50,301 nucleotides of DNA, taken from an uncultured Kiritimatiellota bacterium (GTDB lineage: Bacteria; Verrucomicrobiota; Kiritimatiellia; RFP12; UBA1067). This document shows, piece by piece, positions 8,587-16,528 of this stretch. The first letter of the stretch is position 1, and every line of letters starts with the position of its first letter. Location of the stretch: positions 1 through 50,301 of the forward strand of contig CAKULV010000020.1 in NCBI GenBank assembly GCA_934667425.1, given 5' to 3'. The position numbers and the translations under genes are program-made. A model generated the notes under the pieces. That model did no database searches, was not told the DNA's origin, and saw only the letters and a list, made by a program, of their open reading frames with translations.

Positions 8587-10452
8587 ATGAAAAGGACAGG
8601 GATTCAAGGGGCGATCGCCCTCACGCTGGCCTGGTCGGCGGTCGCCTGCGGCGCGGCCGTGACGAACGTTGTCCCGGAGACATGCGTCGGCGACGTGACG
8701 CTCGTCTGCCCGACGTCGGCGACATGGCGCGTGACGATGGAGCGCCTTCCGGGGCAGACGGCGCAGACGGACGAGCTGCTCGTCCGCCTTGAGAGCGCCG
8801 TCGCGGCGCCGCCCCCGGCCTTCACGGTCTCCTTCGCCGTGCCGCAGCTTGACACGCATTTCGTCTGGCACGCCGGGGCGGAGAGCCCGGCGCTGCCGCC
8901 GAAGTGGCATCCCGGGCAGGTCTCGACGCTGGCGAGCGGCATGCCGCTCCTGGCGCTCCTGAACGCCAACGACCAGAACCGCCTGTCGTTCGCCGCGAGC
9001 GAGTCGGTGCTGCCCGTCCGGTGCCGCGCGGGGCTCAAGGAGGAGGACTGCACGATCCCGTGCGCGCTTTCCTTCTTCGAGCAGCCGGCCGCACCGACGC
9101 GGGCCTATGCCGTCCGCATCCGCCTTGACCGCCGCGCGCGCCGCTGGGACAGGACGGTCACGGACCTGTCGGCCTGGATCGGGCGCGCCGGCGGCTACGT
9201 GCCGATGCGCGTGCCCGAGGCGGCGCGCGACCCGCTCTACTCGACGTGGTACGCCTTCACGCAGGACGTGACGGCGGAGAAGGTCGAGGACGAGGCGCGG
9301 CGGGCGGCGGCGCTCGGCATGAAGACGCTCATCCTCGACGACGGCTGGCAGACGGACGAGAAGGGCCGCGCCTACGAGCGCTGCGGGGACCTGACGGTCT
9401 CGCGGGCCAAGTTCCCCGAGGGCATGGCGGCGCACGTCCGGAAGGTGCAGGCCGCGGGCCTCAGGTACATGGCCTGGTTCGCCGTCCCGTTCGTCGGCTA
9501 CAAGAACGCGGCCTACCCGCGCTTCAAGGGGAAGTACCTCAAGGACCTGCCGTCCGTGCACTGCTCGGTCCTCGACCCCCGCTTCCCCGAGGTCCGCGCC
9601 TACCTCGTCGACATGTTCGCCCGCGCGCAGAGGGAGTGGGGGCTGGACGGGTTCAAGTTCGACTACATCGGGCAGTTCACCTTCGAGACGGACGCGGAGA
9701 CGGGCGCGGAGATTGACCCGGCGCGCGCCGAGGGCTACGCGGGACGCGACCGCAGCAGCCTGCCGGACGCCGTCGACGCGCTGATGTCGGAAGTCCTCGC
9801 GCGGCTGACGGCGGTCAATCCCGACGTCCTGGTCGAATACCGCCAGCCCTACGTCTCGCCGGGCATCCGCCGCTTCGGGAACATGATCCGCGCGATCGAC
9901 TGCCCCGGCGAAATGCAGAAGAACATCGTCCGCACGGCCATGCTGCGCCTGACGTCGGGCGAGACGGCCGTCCATTCGGACATGCTGGAATGGAACGTCG
10001 GCGAGACGCCCGAACGGGCGGCGAAGGCGATTCTCGCGTCGCTGTTCTCGACGGTGCAGTACTCGGTCGTCCTGTCGCGCCAGAGCGAGGGGAACCTGCG
10101 GATGCTGCGGCACTGGATCGGCTTCACCCAGGCGCACCGCGAGACGCTGCTCAAGGGGACGTTCACGGCGTTCCACCCGGAGGCGAACTATCCCGTCCTC
10201 CAGTCGGAGACGGCGTCCGCGCGCGTCATCGTCGCCTACCTCGCGGGCGCGGCGGCGTCCGTCCCCGACAGGAAGCCGACGTGCGTGGTGAACGCGACGG
10301 GCGGCGCGGACGTCCTGCTTGACCTCGCCGAGGCGCCGGCGCGCGTGACGGCGCGCGACACCTTCGGCCAGGCCGTCGCGTGCCCGCTGCCCGGGAAGGG
10401 CCTCGTCCGCCTGCCCGTGCCGTCATCGGGCTATCTCGAGATCGCCTATTGA
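8587..10452 (+). CDS. Exported alpha-galactosidase-like glycoside hydrolase (GH36 type)
   Basis: The 621-residue protein starts at ATG 8587, ten bases after AAGGAG, with a signal peptide (MKRTGIQGAIALTLAWSAVA). An upstream ATG at 8563 overlaps the previous stop and is less likely. An N-terminal beta-sandwich precedes a TIM barrel with GH36/GH27 clan signatures: LDDGWQ at about 250-255, and the nucleophile motif KFDYIGQF with Asp359. Asp438 in RAIDCPGE is at the position of the acid/base, although the family more often shows R-x-S-D there. The family removes terminal alpha-galactose from oligosaccharides or galactomannan by a retaining mechanism. The signal peptide suggests action in the periplasm or outside the cell. 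It is the last intact gene of the GC-rich operon. Confidence 0.8.
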   Translation: MKRTGIQGAIALTLAWSAVACGAAVTNVVPETCVGDVTLVCPTSATWRVTMERLPGQTAQTDELLVRLESAVAAPPPAFTVSFAVPQLDTHFVWHAGAESPALPPKWHPGQVSTLASGMPLLALLNANDQNRLSFAASESVLPVRCRAGLKEEDCTIPCALSFFEQPAAPTRAYAVRIRLDRRARRWDRTVTDLSAWIGRAGGYVPMRVPEAARDPLYSTWYAFTQDVTAEKVEDEARRAAALGMKTLILDDGWQTDEKGRAYERCGDLTVSRAKFPEGMAAHVRKVQAAGLRYMAWFAVPFVGYKNAAYPRFKGKYLKDLPSVHCSVLDPRFPEVRAYLVDMFARAQREWGLDGFKFDYIGQFTFETDAETGAEIDPARAEGYAGRDRSSLPDAVDALMSEVLARLTAVNPDVLVEYRQPYVSPGIRRFGNMIRAIDCPGEMQKNIVRTAMLRLTSGETAVHSDMLEWNVGETPERAAKAILASLFSTVQYSVVLSRQSEGNLRMLRHWIGFTQAHRETLLKGTFTAFHPEANYPVLQSETASARVIVAYLAGAAASVPDRKPTCVVNATGGADVLLDLAEAPARVTARDTFGQAVACPLPGKGLVRLPVPSSGYLEIAY

Positions 10453-10484
10453 GGGAATGCCTTGCCTTCGGGAGAGACAGGACG

Positions 10485-10514
10485 ATGAGAACGACGACAC
10501 GACGGGACTTCACT
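10485..10514 (+). pseudogene. Orphan 5' end of a Tat-signal gene
   Basis: Thirty-two bases after the GH36 stop there is GGAGA (10471-10475), nine bases and an ATG encoding MRTTTRRDFT. This is the start of a twin-arginine signal like the MKTTRRSFF of the gene at 24810. The frame then runs into the 3' end of the convergent AraC-type gene and stops at 10571 without a hydrophobic core. The ribosome-binding site, spacing and RR motif suggest a real gene whose remainder was lost when the downstream sequence was joined. GC-biased codon use also ends here. Confidence 0.5.
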
Positions 10515-11778
10515 TTTCCCCCGTTGATGCCAGTTGGCGTAGATGAGCCTGCTTGCACCAGTCGCGCATAGTGAGGCCGAAGGTCTTCAGGAACAGGTTC
10601 TTGACGTAGCGTGGATTCTGGTAGCGAAACACGGATGCGTTGTGTCCGAATGCGGCCTTGAAGCGCGTGTTGAGATGGCTTGCGCCGCAGAAACCGCATT
10701 GGGCCGCTATTCTGGCGATCGGTTCGGACGTGTTGGATATCCGCCTGACCGCTTCGTTCAGGCGGATGCCGTTTATTTCCTCCTTTAGCGTCTTCCCCAG
10801 GACAAGCTGAGCCTTCATCTCAAGTGTACGCTTTGAAATGCCGATTGTGCGGGCGATGGAGTCGATGGTCATTGGTGTGGATAGATCCTTACGTACGAGA
10901 GTCAGCGCACGGGCAAGGAAAGGGTCTGGCACGAGCGTCCTGTCCGTAGTCTGTCGCGTAACCACCTGCGGGAACGCCAACTCGACAAGCGGCTCCACCT
11001 TGCGTTTGCGCAAGAGCCTGTCGATGAGGCTGGCGCACAGTCGGCCGCAGTTCATTCCATCCAAGGCTATAGATGAAAGGGATGGGCTTGTGGATTCGCA
11101 TAGTACGGCATCGTTGTCCGTGCTGAGGATTGCGAGCGTTTCGGGAACGGCTATGCCTGCGTCGGCGCAGCAGCCAAGCACCTGAAGCGCCCGGCGGTCG
11201 CGCACCACGTACACGCCCGTGCCGGGGCGCAGGGACTTCAGCCATTCCGAGAGGCATTTGCTTTCCGTGGAGAAGTCGTCGGAGTCGCCATTTAGTCTTG
11301 GGGCGTACGCATCGCAGAAGAAGCCGTCCTTTTCAATGCGCCTTGCGAATCCGCCAAGACGCCGCTCGCACCAAAGCGCCGGGCGTGGCGTTCCGACGAA
11401 CGCGAAGCTCCTGAATCCGCGTTCAAGGAAATATGCGGCAGCGGTACTGCCAACATCCTCCTGATTCCTGTTTACGTATACGGCGTGCGGCGGCGGCTTG
11501 GCCTTCTGCCGCCCGCCGAGGGGCGACGGAGGGTTTATGAATACGGACGGCTTCCCCATCGCCAGCAGTTCGGCGAGCTGAAGCCGCTCGCGCACCATCG
11601 CGATTATCGCGGAACAGCCCCAGCTGCGGCCATTGCCGAGGGCCTGCTCGTAGCGGTCGCCGGTCTCGAAGTGGAATTGCCATGGGCCGCGTTCGCGTCC
11701 GAATTCCAGGATTCCCTCAAGGATCTGTCGGTGAAGGAACTTGTCGGAAGGAAGTATGAGTAGGACCTTTGCTTTCAT
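10510..11778 (-). CDS. XylR-like regulator: sugar-binding domain plus AraC HTH
   Basis: This 422-residue protein has a periplasmic-binding-protein-like sensor domain at about 1-285 (MKAKVLLILPSDKFLHRQIL; Y-V-N-R-N; FAFVGTPRPALWCERRLGGF; LSTDNDAVLCESTSPSLSSI). An AraC-type DNA-binding domain follows, with HTH1 at about 303-325 (MTIDSIARTIGISKRTLEMK) and HTH2 at about 353-385 (IARIAAQCGFCGASHLNTRF). This is the architecture of XylR-like sugar-responsive activators. After the normal end of HTH2 a further segment (386-409, NPRYVKNLFLKTFGLTMRDW) repeats the second half of the motif. The gene faces the alpha-galactosidase operon and is divergent from the glycosidase gene at 11891. Its promoter predicts an almost leaderless mRNA. 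Confidence 0.82.
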   Translation of the reverse strand: MKAKVLLILPSDKFLHRQILEGILEFGRERGPWQFHFETGDRYEQALGNGRSWGCSAIIAMVRERLQLAELLAMGKPSVFINPPSPLGGRQKAKPPPHAVYVNRNQEDVGSTAAAYFLERGFRSFAFVGTPRPALWCERRLGGFARRIEKDGFFCDAYAPRLNGDSDDFSTESKCLSEWLKSLRPGTGVYVVRDRRALQVLGCCADAGIAVPETLAILSTDNDAVLCESTSPSLSSIALDGMNCGRLCASLIDRLLRKRKVEPLVELAFPQVVTRQTTDRTLVPDPFLARALTLVRKDLSTPMTIDSIARTIGISKRTLEMKAQLVLGKTLKEEINGIRLNEAVRRISNTSEPIARIAAQCGFCGASHLNTRFKAAFGHNASVFRYQNPRYVKNLFLKTFGLTMRDWCKQAHLRQLASTGEK

Positions 11779-11787
11779 TGCGCGTTT

Positions 11788-11816
11788 ATTATAGTTAAAT
11801 TGCGTGTCTATGTCTA
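11788..11816 (-). promoter_or_regulatory. Promoter of the XylR-like gene
   Basis: On the minus strand TAGACA (11816-11811) and TATAAT (11793-11788) are exactly 17 bases apart, and the ATG at 11778 follows nine bases after the -10. Transcription would therefore start 0-2 bases before the start codon. No Shine-Dalgarno is present in those bases. Confidence 0.65.
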
Positions 11817-11833
11817 TACCCCGGATGTCTGAT

Positions 11834-11862
11834 TTGCTAAACTACGGGCATATGGATAATAA
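11834..11862 (+). promoter_or_regulatory. Predicted promoter of the glycosidase-like operon
   Basis: TTGCTA (11834-11839) and TAATAA (11857-11862) are spaced by 17 bases. A transcript from about 11869 would have a 22-base leader containing AAGGAG (11877-11882), eight bases before ATG 11891. The 11780-11890 gap is shared with the divergent XylR-like gene. Confidence 0.45.
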
Positions 11863-11890
11863 TGGGGTTCTATGTCAAGGAGCATGAAGC

Positions 11891-13879
11891 ATGGATATCG
11901 CAAGCATAGTCATCGGGTGCATACTGGCCACCGCCTTTTCGATTGATCCGGTAACGACGCGCTGGACGTTTGGCGCACACGAGCCGTATACGATGTACCG
12001 CCGCATCGGCAAGAAATCGACAGGCGGCATTTTCGGCGGATCCAAGTGGCTGAGGGACTGGCTGAACTGGTGGGATTCAGATGCGCCTGCCCGCATGGAG
12101 GAGATCGGACTCAATGCGCTCCATTCCAGATTCTACAAGGGCATGGGGTGGGAAGTCGAGAAAGAGGATTTCCCGAACGTAAAGAAGTTCGTGGACAATT
12201 GCCACAGGCACGGCGTGGCTGCGCTTGCCTATGTGCAGTTCTCTACGCTCTACTACGAGGTCATGGCGAAGGAATTCCCGGACATAGAGGATTGGGCGTC
12301 GATTGACGACCGAGGCATTAGGCACATATACAACACGTCCGGCTTTCGGTGGATACCATGCATCAACAACGAGAAGTGGGTGCGGCACATCGAGGATGTC
12401 CTGACCATCGCCATGAGGGACGGCGGATTCGATGGCGTGATGTTCGACAACACTTTTTCGTATGGCTGCTATTGTCCGCGCTGTCAGGAGGCGTTTCACC
12501 GCCACATACACTCACTTCCGAACCGGGAGGAACGCTTTGGATTCGCCGAACTCCCGGGACTTCGCATCCCGCAAGTGTTCCATCCAGACGGCGTGGACGT
12601 GCCTCCGCCGAAGGACGAATATGACCCGATCATGCAGGAATGGATGCGCTGGCGCGTAGGGCGGCTGAATGCCGTGATTAGGCGATTCTACCGCCACATA
12701 AAGTCGCTTAAGCCTAATGCGATAGTATCCGCAAATTCAGGGTCATTCCGTGGCCTCTACAACTATAGCTGGAAATCCGTTGATGTGGTGGACATGGCCG
12801 ATGGCGGGCTGGATCTCCTCATGATGCAGACCCTCAACTTCCCCGCGTATCGAGATGTCGCCGATCTGCCCGGAGAACACGTGATCGTCAACCGTCAGCG
12901 CGACCTGAGGCTTGCGAGGGACATCGGCAAGTCCATAGTCGCCCTTTGCGATGGGGATGCGGGGCTGGACGATCTTGACGAATCAATGTATCTGCGCCCA
13001 TTGGTCGAGGATCTTGTGTGGGGAGGCATTCCGACAGACCGCACGGTCATGTCGCCAGTCAGGCAGAAGGGCTTCATTGACGAGCGCAGGTTCGCCATGC
13101 GCAAGAAAGTGCTGGAAGGATTCAATGCCAAAGCCAAGGCGAACAGGGCGGCCTTCACGGGGCGGCCATATCTCCCTGTGAGGGTGTTCTATCCGTCGGA
13201 GGCATGTGGGCTTGCGGTTTCGATGAACAAGGCGATATCCACGGTGGACGAGATGCTTCTGCGCAACCATGTGCCATACGGATATGTCGTCGTCAAGCGG
13301 GCGGAGGCGCCTGTCATCCCGAAGGATTGCGAGGTGCTTGTGCTTCCTGATACGAAATGGATGAGCGATGCGCAGGTTGCCGCCATTGTGGACTGGGCGA
13401 AGAATGGAGGAAGGCTTGTCGTCACTGGCAAGCATACGGGACTTCGCGACGAGTTTGGAGCCGAACGTTTCGTCAATCCGCTTGAGGCCGTGCGGGACTT
13501 GCCGAATGTCGATTGGCGTGACGATGTTGATGTGGCGCAGAAGAATGAGCTCGGCTGGTTTATACATGTTCTTCCGCCGAAGGATGGTGGACGTGCGTTC
13601 ATGGAAGGTCTGCTTCGCACAGGGTACCGCAACCGTTACGGCTTTGAGGGGCTGCCAGACTCCGTGTTCATCGACATTCGCGCTTGCGGGGACGGGGTGG
13701 TGATCCATCTCGTCAACTATCATCCAGAAGAGCCGGTTGCCGGCGCAAAGGTCAGGTTGCCCGACGGCAAGACGGCGACGGCCGCAGAACTTTTCGACAA
13801 TGACGATGCGATGCGCTCCATTGGAAAAGACGGAGCATTGCCGCGTTTTGTGCAATATCTCATGATCAACGTCCGATAG
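11891..13879 (+). CDS. Glycosidase-like TIM-barrel protein with GH42-like C-terminal domains
   Basis: The 662-residue protein starts eight bases after AAGGAG. It has a short hydrophobic N-terminus (MDIASIVIGCILATAFS) that may be a signal peptide. Residues about 65-380 look like a TIM barrel, with FDGVMFDNTF (180-189) followed by a cysteine cluster C-Y-C-P-R-C (193-198). That combination is seen in hypothetical glycosyl hydrolase families (GHL6-like). About 420-560 resembles the glutamine-amidotransferase-like domain of GH42 beta-galactosidases (VLVLPDTKWMSDAQVAAIVD, then WAKNGGRLVVTG). The last 62 residues form a small beta domain (VIHLVNYHPEEPV). A fragment of a paralogue's copy of that end survives at 18836. 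It is followed 27 bases later by a DUF4838 gene. No substrate can be assigned. Confidence 0.68.
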   Translation: MDIASIVIGCILATAFSIDPVTTRWTFGAHEPYTMYRRIGKKSTGGIFGGSKWLRDWLNWWDSDAPARMEEIGLNALHSRFYKGMGWEVEKEDFPNVKKFVDNCHRHGVAALAYVQFSTLYYEVMAKEFPDIEDWASIDDRGIRHIYNTSGFRWIPCINNEKWVRHIEDVLTIAMRDGGFDGVMFDNTFSYGCYCPRCQEAFHRHIHSLPNREERFGFAELPGLRIPQVFHPDGVDVPPPKDEYDPIMQEWMRWRVGRLNAVIRRFYRHIKSLKPNAIVSANSGSFRGLYNYSWKSVDVVDMADGGLDLLMMQTLNFPAYRDVADLPGEHVIVNRQRDLRLARDIGKSIVALCDGDAGLDDLDESMYLRPLVEDLVWGGIPTDRTVMSPVRQKGFIDERRFAMRKKVLEGFNAKAKANRAAFTGRPYLPVRVFYPSEACGLAVSMNKAISTVDEMLLRNHVPYGYVVVKRAEAPVIPKDCEVLVLPDTKWMSDAQVAAIVDWAKNGGRLVVTGKHTGLRDEFGAERFVNPLEAVRDLPNVDWRDDVDVAQKNELGWFIHVLPPKDGGRAFMEGLLRTGYRNRYGFEGLPDSVFIDIRACGDGVVIHLVNYHPEEPVAGAKVRLPDGKTATAAELFDNDDAMRSIGKDGALPRFVQYLMINVR

Positions 13880-13906
13880 GCGAACGTCTACGAAAGGAAC
13901 ATCCAA

Positions 13907-16486
13907 ATGATGAAATCACTGACAGTGCTTGCCTTTCTCGTGTCTCTGCAAGCTGTGGCCGTGACGATTGACGGCACATGGCAGATCGTTGTTCCACCGC
14001 CAGACAAGACGGGAGTGCAGCGAGCCCTCAAGGAGATGGCGGGTGAACTCAAGTGGGCCTTGTGTGATGGCTCGGGATTGGAGTTGCCGATAGCGATTGG
14101 CGGCGAGATTGGCCCCAAGCGCATATTCGTCGGGCGCGACTTTGCCGTCGCAGCCGGATTTGACCTTTCGGACTATAAGGCGATGGACAATGCCTACGCC
14201 GAGAAGAATGGAGCGATCTACTGCTTCGGCAACGACCGCAGCGGTTGCCTCGGAAAGCACTTCGACTGGACGCGAATGTACCTCCCGAGCGCGAAGGCCG
14301 TGACGCGCTTCATGAGCGACGCGCTGGACGTACGCTTCCTGATGCCCGGGCGCATAGGCACGGACGTCCCGAAGGTCGAACGTGCCGCACTGGCGGACGG
14401 CGCATTCTCGAAGGAGGTTCCGCCGTTCGACTACTGCGACGGCACGGAGCACGGCATGCTCTACTCGCTCGCGAACGGAACCATGTCCCGCGGCACGTAC
14501 CGCTCGTTCGGCGGCCATCTCTGGCCGAAGGCGGTCTCGTCGGAGCTGTTCCGCGAACACCCCGAGTATTTCGCGCTCGTGGGCAATCGGCGCGTATACG
14601 GAACTGGTGGGCACGAGGGTTCGCTCTGCATCTCGAACCCCGCCGTGGAGGAACTGCTCGTCGCGAAGATGCTGGATTGCTATGACAATGGGGCTGACGT
14701 GGTGCAGCTCGCGCAGATGGACGGCTGGAACTTCTGCGAATGCGAGAAGTGCGGCATGGAGGGCGGCATCAAGAACGCAGAGAGGATAGGCGAGAAGATA
14801 TGGGCTTACCACCTGCGCATCGCTGAGCGCATCGGCAGGCTCCGCCCCGGCAAGAAGGTGTGGATAATCAGCTATTCCGCAACGTTCGATCCGCCGAAGA
14901 ACATCAAGCGGTTCCCGGACAATGTAATTGTCGAGGTCGCGCACGTGAGCGAGGCGCAGTTCGCGCGCTGGCGGGATATCGACGTGCCAGGCGGCTTCAC
15001 CGCCTACGTCTACCTCTGGGGCAACTATCCGTGGATGGGCTTCACGGCCAAGCGCAGCTACCACTACTGCGTCGAGTTCGTGAAGATGCTCCTGCGCAAC
15101 CGTGTGCACGGCCTCTTCCGCTGCGGGTACGGAGAGCTGATGGGCATGGAAGGCCCCGCGAACTGGGTGTTCAACCACGCCATCTCAAATCCTGATCTCG
15201 ACGTCAACGCCTGCGTCGAGGAGTATTGTCGGCGCGCATACGGCCCCGCGTCCGCAGAGATGCGGCAGTTCCACGACGCGCTCGACAAGCGCCTGCGCGG
15301 AGTGAACGCCTGGGAGGCGTTGAACGACACCGGGGCGTGGGCGCCGAAGGCTGGGGACTTCGCTGACGCGAAGCCGGCGAACGCGCTCGATTGGATCGCC
15401 TTCGTCTACACGCCGGAAGTCATCTCGCGGATGGACGGGTTCCTGTGCGCGGCGGAAAGGAAGACGGATGACGCGAAGATCCGCAAGCGCCTTGAGCTCG
15501 TGCGCAAGGAGTTCGACTATGCCGCCAACCTCGGACGCATCGCGCACCTCTATTACGCCTACCGCATCTTGCCGTCCAAGACGACCCTCCTGCCGCTTCT
15601 CGACGAGATCGACGCACGCAATGCGTTCATCGACTCGCTTTACGACGACGAGGGAAGTATGAAGCCTTTCCCGGGATGGCCCGAAATCAAGTTTTTCGGC
15701 ACCCCGTGGTCGCATCGTTCGTCCCCCACCGTGAGGAAGACAAAGGCCGTCGTGAAGACGAACGGGCGTCTGCGCGCAACGATCGGTGCGCCGCTCTCGT
15801 GGCAGACCGGGCCGCTGCGCAAGTCCGAGACGCTGCCGGGCGCGAGCCGCAAGACGATGACAGTGCACTCGACGGCCGTCGAACCGGGCGCGGACGACTT
15901 CGAGGCCGGCGAGTGGAAGAGCGCCAAATGGCAGGATCTCGGCGGCATTCAGGGCGAGAAGGTGAATACCGCTGCGCGCTTCAAAATGCTTGCGGGCGCG
16001 AAGGAGCTCTATCTGGCTGTCGAGTCGGATCTGCCGGACGGCCAGCAGACGATAGAGTTCTCCGAGCGTGACGGGAAATGCTGGGCGGACGAGTGCTACG
16101 ACCTCACGATCGCGCCGAACGGAACGTGCGCCGTCCGCTATCACCTGATCTGGAATCCTGGCGAGTCGAAGCCGTACGATGCAGCCGTCGGCCTCATCAC
16201 CGATCCGTTCGACCCGTTATTTGGGAAGGAGGATGCCGTCTGGAACGGAGATTGGCGCATTCGGAACACTCGCCGCGACGGCAAGTGGCGCAGTTGTGTG
16301 GCGATACCGTACTCGTCCCTTGGCGCGAAGGGCGGCGTAGGCTCGAAGTGGTACTTCAACATAGGCCGCGCGGCAAACGTGCGGGGACCATCGGCGAAGC
16401 GCGAGCTGCTCCTGTGGAACCCGGATCTGGAGACTGCGCAAATGTCGTCGCCTGACGCCATGGGGTTCTTCCGAGTCACCGAGTGA
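13907..16486 (+). CDS. Exported DUF4838 protein with C-terminal CBM9-like domain
   Basis: The 859-residue product has a signal peptide (MMKSLTVLAFLVSLQAVAVT) and starts eight bases after AAAGGA. The N-terminal quarter resembles the small alpha/beta domain found before GH67/GH20-type barrels (PIAIGGEIGPKRIFVGRDFA). The centre matches DUF4838: V.QLAQMDGWNFCECEKCGM with Cys277, Cys279 and Cys282, and a barrel with EVAHVSEAQFARW. DUF4838 proteins are related to alpha-glucuronidases and hexosaminidases. The last ~200 residues (from about 660) resemble a CBM9-like sandwich (AKELYLAVESDLPDGQQTIE; WADECYDLTIAPNG). It is co-oriented and closely spaced with its neighbours. A role in releasing an acidic or amino sugar is inferred from the family only. 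Confidence 0.72.
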   Translation: MMKSLTVLAFLVSLQAVAVTIDGTWQIVVPPPDKTGVQRALKEMAGELKWALCDGSGLELPIAIGGEIGPKRIFVGRDFAVAAGFDLSDYKAMDNAYAEKNGAIYCFGNDRSGCLGKHFDWTRMYLPSAKAVTRFMSDALDVRFLMPGRIGTDVPKVERAALADGAFSKEVPPFDYCDGTEHGMLYSLANGTMSRGTYRSFGGHLWPKAVSSELFREHPEYFALVGNRRVYGTGGHEGSLCISNPAVEELLVAKMLDCYDNGADVVQLAQMDGWNFCECEKCGMEGGIKNAERIGEKIWAYHLRIAERIGRLRPGKKVWIISYSATFDPPKNIKRFPDNVIVEVAHVSEAQFARWRDIDVPGGFTAYVYLWGNYPWMGFTAKRSYHYCVEFVKMLLRNRVHGLFRCGYGELMGMEGPANWVFNHAISNPDLDVNACVEEYCRRAYGPASAEMRQFHDALDKRLRGVNAWEALNDTGAWAPKAGDFADAKPANALDWIAFVYTPEVISRMDGFLCAAERKTDDAKIRKRLELVRKEFDYAANLGRIAHLYYAYRILPSKTTLLPLLDEIDARNAFIDSLYDDEGSMKPFPGWPEIKFFGTPWSHRSSPTVRKTKAVVKTNGRLRATIGAPLSWQTGPLRKSETLPGASRKTMTVHSTAVEPGADDFEAGEWKSAKWQDLGGIQGEKVNTAARFKMLAGAKELYLAVESDLPDGQQTIEFSERDGKCWADECYDLTIAPNGTCAVRYHLIWNPGESKPYDAAVGLITDPFDPLFGKEDAVWNGDWRIRNTRRDGKWRSCVAIPYSSLGAKGGVGSKWYFNIGRAANVRGPSAKRELLLWNPDLETAQMSSPDAMGFFRVTE

Positions 16487-16500
16487 TTTCGAGTGATTTC
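16481..16500 (+). repeat. Perfect 10-bp tandem duplication at a stop codon
   Basis: GAGTGATTTC occurs twice in a row (16481-16490 and 16491-16500). The first copy contains the TGA of the DUF4838 gene. It is probably a simple slippage duplication with no effect on the protein. Confidence 0.8.
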
Positions 16501-16528
16501 CCTGATGCAAACACGAAGGAACACGAAA

